From: CAWDMW01 sp963803575
GTDB lineage: Bacteria > Pseudomonadota > Alphaproteobacteria > Rickettsiales > UBA998
Assembly: GCA_963803575.1 (NCBI GenBank)
Contig: CAWDMW010000002.1
Coordinates: 682,001-746,000, forward strand
DNA length: 64,000 nt
Direction of reading: 5' to 3'
This document shows positions 45,758 through 54,469 of this stretch, piece by piece; the first letter of the stretch is position 1, and each line of letters opens with the position of its first letter. A model generated the notes under the pieces. The model was not told the DNA's origin and ran no database searches. It saw only the letters and a list, made by a program, of their open reading frames with translations. The translations under genes were made by a program, and so were the position numbers.

Positions 45758-45773
45758 CATACCAACCGGTATG
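45758..45773. promoter_or_regulatory. Candidate TetR-family operator upstream of tetR
   Basis: CATACCAACCGGTATG is a near-perfect palindrome 13 bases before the tetR start, in the divergent region shared with the flavoprotein gene at 45893. Half-sites and spacing match the site before acrA. Confidence 0.7.
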
Positions 45774-45892
45774 TATGCAATGTTTTTAAAGCGTATGATA
45801 GTTATTATCCGTGCGTTAGGATAAAGCGGTTGTCAGGGGTAATAATATCGCGTTAAGATGCACAATATAAACTGCTTAGGAACATACAATTT

Positions 45893-46861
45893 ATGCAACG
45901 TATCGCTATTATTGGTGCTGGCCTTGCTGGTTTGACCCTAGCTCATCGTTTAAGTTCTCATTTCTCTGTTATGTTGTACGAAAAATCACGCGGCGTGAGC
46001 GGGCGCATGTCCACACGGTATGCTGACCCTTATCAGTTCGATCATGGTGCGCAATATTTCACTATTCGTGATGATGATTTTCGCCATTTCCTTCAGCCGC
46101 TGCTGGATCAGGCTGTTGTGGTGCCATGGGAGCCACGGCTAGTCTCGTTATCTGGCGATCATGATACTGTGACATCCGCTACGCCATCAGAGCCATGGTA
46201 TGTGGGCGCGCCAAAAATGAATAGTTTGGCGCGTGCATTGGTAAAGCCTCACACGATATGTTTGCAAACAGAAATACGCTCCCTTAGCCGTGACAATGGC
46301 CAGTGGACGTTACATGATACCAATGACGCTATCTATAGTGGCTATGATATAGTAATTAGCACTGCTCCTTACCCTCAGGCGGTGAAATTGCTTGCATCTC
46401 ATGTGCAAACCCCATTGCAGGATGTTGTGATGAAAGGGTCATTCAGTTTGATGATTGGAACTAACACTCCGCCAGATATTCCGTGGGACGCGGCGCGTGT
46501 TGAAAATAGTCCGATCAAGTGGATGGCCGTAAACTCGTCTAAGCCCGAACGCGATACAGGGTTTAGTCTGATTGCACAAACCGCCCCTGATTGGTCAGAA
46601 GAGCATATGGAGCGTGACGCTGAAGCATTAAAACTCCTATTGCTGGATGAAGTGCAACGGCTTTTGCAGCAGGATATTGCAGAGATAGAATACCTTACGC
46701 TTCATCGCTGGCGTTATGCCAATACAGAGCAGGCTTTTGGACAATTTTACTTGCATGAAGCAGATGAAGGGCTTGCCGCATGTGGGGACTGGTGCATTGG
46801 TGGGCGTGTTGAAGCGGCGTTCCTCAGTGCGAATGCGCTTGCAGAGCAACTATTAGCGTAA
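45893..46861 (+). CDS. FAD-dependent oxidoreductase, renalase-like
   Basis: This is 322 residues. The FAD-binding Rossmann motif is IAIIGAGLAGLTLAHRL followed by LYEKSRGVSGRMSTRY and FDHGAQYFTIRDD. The C-terminal FAD motif is LAACGDWCIGGRVEAAFLSANALAEQL. The bacterial renalase group oxidises dihydro-beta-NAD isomers, but many members are uncharacterised. It is divergent from tetR and could share control through the palindrome at 45758. Confidence 0.8.
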   Translation: MQRIAIIGAGLAGLTLAHRLSSHFSVMLYEKSRGVSGRMSTRYADPYQFDHGAQYFTIRDDDFRHFLQPLLDQAVVVPWEPRLVSLSGDHDTVTSATPSEPWYVGAPKMNSLARALVKPHTICLQTEIRSLSRDNGQWTLHDTNDAIYSGYDIVISTAPYPQAVKLLASHVQTPLQDVVMKGSFSLMIGTNTPPDIPWDAARVENSPIKWMAVNSSKPERDTGFSLIAQTAPDWSEEHMERDAEALKLLLLDEVQRLLQQDIAEIEYLTLHRWRYANTEQAFGQFYLHEADEGLAACGDWCIGGRVEAAFLSANALAEQLLA

Positions 46862-46970
46862 GAACCAGTCGTATAGTTTAGGAAAAGATCATACATCACT
46901 GGAAATTATCGCTGGCTTGGTTTAAGCTTCAGGCATACTATCACTCACAATCACAGGTATCTGTTTGCTT

Positions 46971-48095
46971 ATGACCCACGCTGTTATTTCTGCTTATGTT
47001 CGTTCTCCTTTCACGCAGGCACATAAGGGTGCATTGGCTGATGTTCGCCCCGATGATCTGGCGGTTGCCACCCTTAAAGGATTAATCGAAGTGTCTGGTG
47101 TTCATACCAATGACATTGAAGACGTGTTGCTCGGTTGCGCGTTTCCTGAAGGAGAGCAGGGGCTGAATATGGCGCGTCTGGTTGTGTTGCTTGCCGGATT
47201 GCCAAACACGGTGGGTGGTGTAACACTGAATCGCTTTTGCGGGTCATCCATGGAGGCCATTCACATAGCAGCGGGGAAAATTGCTATGGGTTCGGGGGAG
47301 GTCTTTATTGCTGCCGGTGTAGAATCCATGAGTCGTGTGCCGATGACAGGGTTTAACCCCTTGCCAAACCCTGACTTATATGAAGCACGCCCCGAGAGTT
47401 ATATGAGTATGGGATTGACGGCAGAACATGTAGCGAAATTATGTGATGTGTCACGTGAACGTCAGGAAGCGTTTGCATTGGAAAGCCATCGAAAAGCAGC
47501 TCAGGCTGATTTTTCGTCAGAAATTATTGCAATTACCACAAAGCATGGTCAGGTAGATCGTGACGGATGCATTCGCATGGATGCCAGTGCAGAAGCTCTG
47601 GCAAGCCTGTCACCGGTATTCGATGATTCCGGTACGGTCACTGCCGGTACATCATCGCCACTAACGGATGGTGCTGCTGCTGTGCTGGTCACATCAGAAG
47701 CTTACGCGGATAAACATAACCTACCAAAGCTTGCACGCATTAAAGCGTGCGCGGTTGCCGGAGTGGAACCAGAACGTATGGGGCTGGCACCTGTTGCTGC
47801 CTCAGAGAAAGCATTAAAGCGTGCTGGCCTGTCTGTGAGCGATATGGATGTGATTGAATTAAATGAAGCATTTGCTGCGCAATGTGTACCCTGTATTGCA
47901 AAGCTGGACGTACCGGAAGATCGCGTCAATATAGAAGGTGGCGCGATTGCGCTGGGTCATCCGCTTGGTGCGTCTGGCGCACGAATCACCGGTAAAGCTG
48001 CACAGTTGCTGCATCGTTCAAAAGGGCGTTATGCGCTGGCCACGCAATGTATTGGTGGTGGGCAGGGGATTGCAACTATACTTGAAGCATTATAA
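46971..48095 (+). CDS. fadA: Acetyl-CoA acyltransferase / thiolase
   Basis: This is 374 residues. The nucleophile is Cys90 in LNRFCGSSMEAIH; the general-base His is in GGAIALGHPLGASGARI; the second Cys is in ATQCIGGGQG. The blocks fit a degradative (FadA-type) thiolase, which cleaves 3-ketoacyl-CoA. I chose the ATG at 46971; a TTG two codons earlier is possible. The following gene encodes the other two beta-oxidation steps, with a 9-base gap, so this is a fatty-acid degradation operon. Confidence 0.88.
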   Translation: MTHAVISAYVRSPFTQAHKGALADVRPDDLAVATLKGLIEVSGVHTNDIEDVLLGCAFPEGEQGLNMARLVVLLAGLPNTVGGVTLNRFCGSSMEAIHIAAGKIAMGSGEVFIAAGVESMSRVPMTGFNPLPNPDLYEARPESYMSMGLTAEHVAKLCDVSRERQEAFALESHRKAAQADFSSEIIAITTKHGQVDRDGCIRMDASAEALASLSPVFDDSGTVTAGTSSPLTDGAAAVLVTSEAYADKHNLPKLARIKACAVAGVEPERMGLAPVAASEKALKRAGLSVSDMDVIELNEAFAAQCVPCIAKLDVPEDRVNIEGGAIALGHPLGASGARITGKAAQLLHRSKGRYALATQCIGGGQGIATILEAL

Positions 48096-48104
48096 GGTTA
48101 CGTG

Positions 48105-50507
48105 ATGACGTCATATACTCCAATCAAAACAGCCGCAGTGCTTGGTGCGGGCGTGATGGGTTCCGGTATTGCCGCATTGCTGGCTAATGCCGGATGCAAA
48201 GTATATCTGCTGGATATTGTGCCTGACGGTGCCAGTGACCGCAATGTAATTGCGAAAAGCGCGATTGACAAACAACGCAAGGCAAAACCTGCCAGCGGGT
48301 TTACGCATCCGCGCAACAGTAAACGTGTGACACCCGGCAATCTGGAAGATGACTTGCCTGTACTGGCAGAGTGCGACTGGATTGTGGAAGCCGTGCTGGA
48401 AGATATTAAAGTGAAGCATGATGTTTACGGCAAAGTGGAAGCACACCGCAAAGAAGGCAGCATTGTTTCCTCCAACACTTCGACATTGCCTTTGCACGTA
48501 CTGATTGACGGAATGCCGCAGCGATTCCAGCGTGACTTTATGATTACGCATTTCTTTAACCCGCCACGCTTCTTGTCTTTACTGGAAATTACTGGTGGTG
48601 AGACGTGTAAGCCGGAGCATCTGGAACGGATGCGGCATTTTGGGGATGTGTCGCTGGGTAAAGGCGTGGTGATCTGTAAGGATACGCCCGGGTTCTTAGG
48701 TAACCGGATTGGCATCTTCTGGATGATGGTTGGTTTGCTGGAAGCATTGGAGTGCGGTATCTCTGTGGAAGATGCAGATGCAGTGATGGGCAAACCGCTG
48801 GGGGTTCCTAAAACTGCGTTATTTGGGTTATATGATCTGATCGGTATTGATCTTATGCCCCTCATTGCCAAAGCCATGCTGGCCACTTTGCCCGAAGAGG
48901 ATCGGTTTCATGGCTTGTACCGGGAGCCGGAGTTAGTCTCTGATATGATTGCTAATGGCTATACCGGACGCAAAGGCAAAGGCGGCTTTTACCGAATAGA
49001 CAAGCAGGGCGGAAAAAAAGTTAAATTGGTGAAAAACCTGACTAGTGGTGAGTATCACCCTGAAGCAAAACCAACGATAACCAGTCCTGCAGCGGTAAAG
49101 TCCGGTGGTCTGCCTGCATTAGTTGCGCATGAAGACGTAGGTGGTCGCTTTGCAGGGCGTGTATTAGTGCAGACATTGCATTACGCTGCGTCATTAGTGC
49201 CGGAAATATCCGACGACATACTCAATATTGATGAAGCAATGCGGCGCGGCTTTGTCTGGAAATATGGCCCTTTCGAATTGATTGACCGCCTTAGTACGGA
49301 TACGCAAGCTGGTGCTGACTGGTTGATAGAAGCGTGCCATGAGATGGAGCTGGTTGTACCGCCTTTACTTGAGGCCGCAAAGGGCAAAACATTTTATCAT
49401 ACCAAAGAGGGTGTGCGATGCTATCTGGACAGGCATGGTGCTTACCAGCCTATCCCAACCAATGATGAAGCATGGATGCTGGCTAACAAAGTGCGTGGGC
49501 AATCTCCGGTGCTAAGCAATGCTTCGGCAAAGCTATGGGATATAGGGGATGATATTGCCTGCCTGCAACTCACCACCAAGATGAATACGATTGATGATGG
49601 CGTGCTGGAAATGATTCAGCAATCCATTGAAACCGTATCGCGTGATTTTGCCGGGTTAGTGATTGCTACAGATGAAGACAAGTTTTCGCTGGGAGCTAAC
49701 CTTGGGTTTTTCATGTATCTGGCGAATCTGGCTGACTGGAAAACCTTGTCCGGTGTGATTAAGGGTGGTCAGCAAGCAATGATGGGGTTAAAATATGCAC
49801 CGTTTCCAGTGGTTGCGTCACTTTCAGGCATGGCGCTTGGAGGCGGATGCGAAATGGTGTTGCATTGTGACGCGGTGCAGGCGCATATTGAGTCTTACCC
49901 CGGGTTGGTTGAAGTTGGCGTGGGTGTCATTCCCGGATGGGGCGGGTGCAAGGAAATGCTTATCCGCCATCAGGCATTGGCACAGGCCAGCAATGCCGCT
50001 ATTGCCAAAGGGCAAACGCCCAAACCATTCATGCCAAACGGTGCTATGCCTGCGGTGAGTAAAGCATTTGAGCATATTATGCTGGCAAAGGTGGCCACTT
50101 CAGCCGAAGAAGCACGTGACATGACCATTGTGCGTGCTGGTGATGGCATCACGATGAATCGCCAGCGTGTCTTGCCTGAAGCAAAGATGCGTTGTTTGGA
50201 ATTATCTAAAAACTACACACCACCCGTACAACCGGACATTCACTTGCCCGGTAAAACCGGATATACCGCATTATGTATGGCAATTGATGGGTATCGTGCC
50301 AGCGGCAAAGCCACAGAGCATGATGCAGTGATTGGACGTCACTTAGCGTCAGTGTTAAGCGGTGGTGATACGGATATGGCTGTAGCGATGAGTGAACAGG
50401 ATATACTGGATCTGGAACATGACCATTTCATTGAGCTGGTCAAAACCAAACCAACGCGTGATCGTATCCAGCATATGTTAGAGACGAATAAGCCGCTTCG
50501 GAATTAA
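48105..50507 (+). CDS. 3-hydroxyacyl-CoA dehydrogenase / enoyl-CoA hydratase fusion (FadN-like order)
   Basis: This is 800 residues. The N-terminal half is the dehydrogenase: NAD motif VLGAGVMGSGIAALLANAG, catalytic His in HFFNPPRFLSLLEI, KGVVICKDTPGFLGNRI. A dimerisation domain (about 370-460) follows. The C-terminal part is a crotonase fold with SGMALGGGCEMVLHCDAVQ and the YPGLVEVGVGVIPGWGGC block. The order is the reverse of E. coli FadB, which begins with the hydratase, and is like FadN of Bacillus. A GTG directly precedes the chosen ATG; AAGG stands seven bases upstream. Confidence 0.88.
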   Translation: MTSYTPIKTAAVLGAGVMGSGIAALLANAGCKVYLLDIVPDGASDRNVIAKSAIDKQRKAKPASGFTHPRNSKRVTPGNLEDDLPVLAECDWIVEAVLEDIKVKHDVYGKVEAHRKEGSIVSSNTSTLPLHVLIDGMPQRFQRDFMITHFFNPPRFLSLLEITGGETCKPEHLERMRHFGDVSLGKGVVICKDTPGFLGNRIGIFWMMVGLLEALECGISVEDADAVMGKPLGVPKTALFGLYDLIGIDLMPLIAKAMLATLPEEDRFHGLYREPELVSDMIANGYTGRKGKGGFYRIDKQGGKKVKLVKNLTSGEYHPEAKPTITSPAAVKSGGLPALVAHEDVGGRFAGRVLVQTLHYAASLVPEISDDILNIDEAMRRGFVWKYGPFELIDRLSTDTQAGADWLIEACHEMELVVPPLLEAAKGKTFYHTKEGVRCYLDRHGAYQPIPTNDEAWMLANKVRGQSPVLSNASAKLWDIGDDIACLQLTTKMNTIDDGVLEMIQQSIETVSRDFAGLVIATDEDKFSLGANLGFFMYLANLADWKTLSGVIKGGQQAMMGLKYAPFPVVASLSGMALGGGCEMVLHCDAVQAHIESYPGLVEVGVGVIPGWGGCKEMLIRHQALAQASNAAIAKGQTPKPFMPNGAMPAVSKAFEHIMLAKVATSAEEARDMTIVRAGDGITMNRQRVLPEAKMRCLELSKNYTPPVQPDIHLPGKTGYTALCMAIDGYRASGKATEHDAVIGRHLASVLSGGDTDMAVAMSEQDILDLEHDHFIELVKTKPTRDRIQHMLETNKPLRN

Positions 50508-50587
50508 GTATCCGCATATAGTACGCCTTTGCACAAAAAAACCGTTGCATCTGCTTTGCGTGTTGTGTAATTAAAGTGTCTGACTGT

Positions 50588-50662
50588 TCCTCGGTAGCTC
50601 AGTGGTAGAGCAAGCGACTGTTAATCGCTCGGTCGGGGGTTCGAATCCCTCCCGGGGAGCCA
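50588..50662 (+). tRNA. tRNA-Asn (anticodon GTT)
   Basis: This is 75 nt including an encoded CCA. The acceptor stem is TCCTCGG/CCGGGGA, the D-arm GTAGCTCAGTGGTAGAGC, the anticodon loop CTGTTAA and the T-arm GGGGGTTCGAATCCCTC. It lies just after the beta-oxidation operon. Confidence 0.95.
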
Positions 50663-50827
50663 CGTACCTCTTTTTTGTTGTACATGACTTTCACACTTCT
50701 TTGTTATGGTGTTGATTTACAGAACGAACTACAATTATTGCACTCACCCTTGTTTAGCGATAGGGTTTTTAGGCGTAATAGCGTAAGCTGTCTCAACAGA
50801 ATACATAAACATAGCGAGATATTGAAT

Positions 50828-52201
50828 ATGGAAAAAATTGTGATAGGGAAAGAGGAATGGTGTGCGTTGCCAGATTTGGGATTGCCTGCCATCAAGGCGC
50901 GTATTGACTCCGGAGCCAAAACCTCCTCACTCCATGCGTTTAATATCTATATTATTGAAGAAGAAGGCGTCAAATACGCCCATTTTGACATTCACCCATT
51001 ACAGGATAACCGTAAGGTTATTCAGCGCTGTAAAGGGATTGTGGTTGACCGTCGGCAAGTGAAAAGCTCTAGCGGTGAGAAAGAGAAGCGTCATGTGATT
51101 CGTACACCCTTAACGTTGGGTGGGCAGACATGGGACGTGGAAGTGACGCTGACAAATCGGGATTCTATGGGATACCGTATGTTGATTGGTCGTGAGGCGA
51201 TGCAGGAACGTGTGCTGATTGATCCGGATAGTTCTTTTTGTGTCAGTGATCCGGATGTGGCCGAAGTAGAGACATATTATAAACAAACCGTACAACGTGA
51301 AGATGCACTCAATATTGCGGTGCTGGCCAGTAATCCGGAACTTTATTCCAATAAGCGCATTATGGAAGCGGGGGAAGAGCGTGGCCATAATATGCACTTC
51401 CTCAATATACGCCAATGCTACATGAATATTAGTGCAGGGCAATCAGAGGTTTATTATCGTGGAGGGGAGCTACAGACGCAAATGGATGCGGTGATTCCAC
51501 GTATCAAGCCGTCCATGACGTATTATGGATGCGCGGTGGCACGTCAGTTTGAATCTATGGGGGCGTATTGTTTGAATGATGCTGAATCCATTGCCAAATC
51601 CCGTGACAAACTGCGTTCACTGCAATTACTGTCCGCTTATGGCATTCCCATGCCAGTAACAGGCTTTACGAACTCACCAACGGATACCGCAGATGTGATT
51701 CAGATGGTCGGTGGCGCCCCCTTGGTGATTAAATTGCTGGAAGGTACGCAAGGGCGTGGTGTAGTGCTGGCTGAAACAGATAAAGCCGCAGAAAGTGTGA
51801 TTAATGCCTTTAAAAGCCTGCGTGCCAATATCTTGGTGCAGGAATTTATCAAGGAAGCGCAAGGCAAAGATATTCGCTGTTTTGTGATTGATGGAAAAGT
51901 GGTAGGTGCCATTCAGCGTGAGGCAGCGGTTGGGGAGTTTCGCGCAAATCTGCATCTTGGTGGTACGGCCAGTACGGTGAAAATCACTACGGATGAGCGA
52001 AAAATTGCGATTAATGCTGCCAAGGCCATGGGGCTGGAAGTGGCTGGTGTCGATATTATCCGTTCGCGCACAGGTGCGAAAGTGCTAGAGATTAATTCGT
52101 CTCCGGGGTTAGAAGGTATTGAAGACATTACGGAAAAAGATGTGGCGGGATTGATGATTGATTCGATTGAAAAGCATATCCGAAAGAAAAAAGCAGCTTA
52201 G
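50828..52201 (+). CDS. RimB-like aspartic-type domain fused to RimK-like ATP-grasp ligase
   Basis: This is 457 residues from the ATG at 50828 (the frame is open for 51 codons upstream through sequence without coding character). The N-terminal ~150 residues are the retropepsin-like 'ATP-dependent zinc protease' (RimB) domain with [19 protein letters not shown] and [10 protein letters not shown]. Residues about 165-450 are a RimK-type ATP-grasp with [60 protein letters not shown] and [12 protein letters not shown]. RimK adds glutamates to ribosomal protein S6 or related targets, and RimB trims them in some bacteria. Fusion of both makes a single add/remove protein plausible but unproven. Confidence 0.85.
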   Translation: MEKIVIGKEEWCALPDLGLPAIKARIDSGAKTSSLHAFNIYIIEEEGVKYAHFDIHPLQDNRKVIQRCKGIVVDRRQVKSSSGEKEKRHVIRTPLTLGGQTWDVEVTLTNRDSMGYRMLIGREAMQERVLIDPDSSFCVSDPDVAEVETYYKQTVQREDALNIAVLASNPELYSNKRIMEAGEERGHNMHFLNIRQCYMNISAGQSEVYYRGGELQTQMDAVIPRIKPSMTYYGCAVARQFESMGAYCLNDAESIAKSRDKLRSLQLLSAYGIPMPVTGFTNSPTDTADVIQMVGGAPLVIKLLEGTQGRGVVLAETDKAAESVINAFKSLRANILVQEFIKEAQGKDIRCFVIDGKVVGAIQREAAVGEFRANLHLGGTASTVKITTDERKIAINAAKAMGLEVAGVDIIRSRTGAKVLEINSSPGLEGIEDITEKDVAGLMIDSIEKHIRKKKAA

Positions 52202-52203
52202 CT

Positions 52204-53082
52204 ATGAACGGATTGTCACCTGAAACCTACCGTCCCATCATTCAGGCAGCGTTGCTGGAAGATATTGGGTATGGTGACATCACATCAAACGCCTTTATCG
52301 CGCCAGACGCACAGGCATGTTGCCAGATTGTTGCACGCGAGGCTGTATGCTTAAGCGGTTCTGACATTGCAGCGGAAACCTTCACGTTCCATGACGCAAC
52401 GTTACAGGTGGAGTGCCACGCTGATGACGGTGCAATGTTAGAGGGTGGTGACGAAGTGCTGACTGTGTCTGGTAACGCGCGTGCCATATTGGCTGCGGAA
52501 CGTACTGCGCTGAATATGCTGTCTTACTTGAGTGGTATTGCTACTTACACGCATCATTGTGTGCAACGTGTGGCTGGTACGGGCGTCACCCTATTAGACA
52601 CGCGAAAAACGCTGCCCCTTTACCGTGATCTTGCCAAATATGCGGTGCGTTGCGGGGGGGGGCATAATCACCGTATGCGTTTGGATGACGGGGTGATGGT
52701 GAAGGATAACCATATCGCGATTGCGGGGGGTATTAAGGCCGCACTGACACAGGCTCGGCGGCTAGTGCCAGCACTGACCAAGATAGAAATAGAGTGTGAT
52801 ACATTAGAGCAGGTGAGGGAAGCAGTGTCCGCTGGCGTTGATATGATTATGCTGGATAACATGGATGTGTCGCAGGTGATGGAAGCGGTAGAGTATGTGG
52901 CAGGACGTGTGCCATTGGAGGTGTCCGGTGGCATGACATTAGAGACTATTGAGGCATACGCAAAGGCAGGCGTGACGTATATCTCCCTCGGGTCGCTTAC
53001 CCATTCAGTAAAGGCAGTAGATTTTGGACTAGATTATCAAGATGTTACAGCACCCTTACGCGCAACTCATTCGGCTGGATAA
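52204..53082 (+). CDS. nadC: Quinolinate phosphoribosyltransferase (decarboxylating)
   Basis: This is 292 residues. Typical blocks are ALLEDIGYGDITSNAF, ILAAERTALNMLSYLSGIAT, LLDTRKTLPLYRDLAKYAVRCGGGHNHRMRLDDGVMVKDNHI and VPLEVSGGMTLETIEAYAKAGVTYISLGSLTHS. It converts quinolinate and PRPP to nicotinate mononucleotide in NAD synthesis. nadA and nadB are not beside it. The last 41 bases overlap the start of ubiA. Confidence 0.95.
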   Translation: MNGLSPETYRPIIQAALLEDIGYGDITSNAFIAPDAQACCQIVAREAVCLSGSDIAAETFTFHDATLQVECHADDGAMLEGGDEVLTVSGNARAILAAERTALNMLSYLSGIATYTHHCVQRVAGTGVTLLDTRKTLPLYRDLAKYAVRCGGGHNHRMRLDDGVMVKDNHIAIAGGIKAALTQARRLVPALTKIEIECDTLEQVREAVSAGVDMIMLDNMDVSQVMEAVEYVAGRVPLEVSGGMTLETIEAYAKAGVTYISLGSLTHSVKAVDFGLDYQDVTAPLRATHSAG

Positions 53083-53890
53083 ACCCGCAGGCACCGCTTT
53101 GTTGCTGTTTCCATGCTGGTGGGGAGTCTTGTTGCATCATGATGGTGACGCACTGCCTCACTTAGTGATGATATTGTTTGCGCTTGGGGCGTTTTGTATG
53201 CGTAGCGCTGGTTGCATTGTCAATGATATGACTGACAAGCGTTTAGATGCTCAGGTCAGCCGTACCCGAAGCCGCCCGCTTGCGTCCGGACAGGTATCCA
53301 TGCGTGAGGCGAGTATTTTGCTTGGCTTACTGGTGGTAGTGGCTGGCATAACGGCAGCCATGATCGACTGGAAGGTGGCAGTCATGGGGATTGCCTGGTT
53401 GCCGCTGGTGATAGCATATCCATGGATGAAACGTATCACATTCTTTCCGCAAGTGTTTCTTGGGCTAACGTTCGGTGCCGGCTCTTTATTCGGTACTATG
53501 GCTGTGACAGGCACCATTACGGCATCTGCATGGTGGATGTATCTGGCCAGCATTACCTGGGTGATTGCGTATGACACGATTTATGCGTGTCAGGACAAAG
53601 AAGATGATGCAAAAGTGAACATCAAATCTACGGCTCGCTTATTTGAAGGGCGTATCTTGCTCTTATTATTATGCTGCTACGTGGTGATGTATGGTTGCTT
53701 TGCGGTTGTCATCTATCTGGCACCTGTAGAGAGAAATGCCTACACATTACTGGCTGGTGGGCTGGCATCAGGTATTATTATACGTCAGCTTATGCAGATA
53801 CGCCCTGATAATGCAACCCATTGCATGACTCAGTTTAAGGAACATGTCTGGGTGGGTGCCGCGATAACCTTGCTATGCTGGGCAGCGTAA
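53042..53890 (+). CDS. ubiA: 4-hydroxybenzoate polyprenyltransferase
   Basis: This 282-residue membrane protein has eight to nine helices. The two prenyl-diphosphate/Mg motifs are NDMTDKRLDAQVSRTRSRPL and YDTIYACQDKEDD. RLDKPAGTALLLFPCWWGVLL near the start is typical of UbiA. It attaches the polyprenyl tail in ubiquinone synthesis. The start lies inside nadC, an overlap of 41 bases in another frame. Confidence 0.9.
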   Translation: MLQHPYAQLIRLDKPAGTALLLFPCWWGVLLHHDGDALPHLVMILFALGAFCMRSAGCIVNDMTDKRLDAQVSRTRSRPLASGQVSMREASILLGLLVVVAGITAAMIDWKVAVMGIAWLPLVIAYPWMKRITFFPQVFLGLTFGAGSLFGTMAVTGTITASAWWMYLASITWVIAYDTIYACQDKEDDAKVNIKSTARLFEGRILLLLLCCYVVMYGCFAVVIYLAPVERNAYTLLAGGLASGIIIRQLMQIRPDNATHCMTQFKEHVWVGAAITLLCWAA

Positions 53891-53893
53891 ACA

Positions 53894-54457
53894 TTAGTAA
53901 GTCTTGGAAAGCCTATCCAGCAATGCATCCATGGAGTCAACCACTTCATATATCTGACGTGTATCTGGTGTGGCAAATCCTGTGGCGATAATATTATCGA
54001 ATAACTTAACCAGATGATCCCAATATCCTTCATGATTGAAGATAATAACAGGCTTGCTATGCAATCCAATTTGTCGCCATGTAAGAATTTCAAATGTTTC
54101 ATCCATCGTACCAAATCCACCCGGAAAAATGACAAAGCTATCAGAGCGTTTATACATAAGCTGTTTGCGTGAATGCATATCTTCAACAATCAGCGTTTCA
54201 CTAAGGTGCTGATGTTCTTCTTCAATTTGGCGCAAATTTTCAGGAAATACGCCTGTAACCCATCCATTATGTTCCAGCACCGAGTTGGCAACGGCACCCA
54301 TGACGCCGCAATCACCGCCACCGTAAACTAGCCCCCAGTTACGTGCAGCCATTTCTTTCCCGAAAGCTTTTCCTGCTTCCAGATGGGTAGCTGGTACAGC
54401 GTTTTGCGCGCCACAAAAGACGCAGATAGAGGTTTCCAGTTGTGTTTTGGTCATCAT
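53894..54457 (-). CDS. LOG-family protein (TIGR00730 type)
   Basis: This is 187 residues. It has SICVFCGAQN at the N-terminus, GLVYGGGDCGVMGAVANSVLE, the SRKQLMYKRSD block and the signature PGGFGTMDETFEILTWRQIG (PGGxGTxxE). Members are nucleotide 5'-monophosphate phosphoribohydrolases, including cytokinin-activating LOG enzymes and purine/pyrimidine nucleosidases. In bacteria the natural role is often nucleotide turnover. It is convergent with ubiA, the stops three bases apart, and follows the pentapeptide-repeat gene on the same strand. Confidence 0.88.
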   Translation of the reverse strand: MMTKTQLETSICVFCGAQNAVPATHLEAGKAFGKEMAARNWGLVYGGGDCGVMGAVANSVLEHNGWVTGVFPENLRQIEEEHQHLSETLIVEDMHSRKQLMYKRSDSFVIFPGGFGTMDETFEILTWRQIGLHSKPVIIFNHEGYWDHLVKLFDNIIATGFATPDTRQIYEVVDSMDALLDRLSKTY

Positions 54458-54469
54458 AAATATTGTGTA

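Noticed and set aside
48102..48551. Minus-strand open frames opposite the start of the hydroxyacyl-CoA dehydrogenase gene
   Set aside because: The plus strand encodes a clear conserved protein here; the opposite frames lack any family features.
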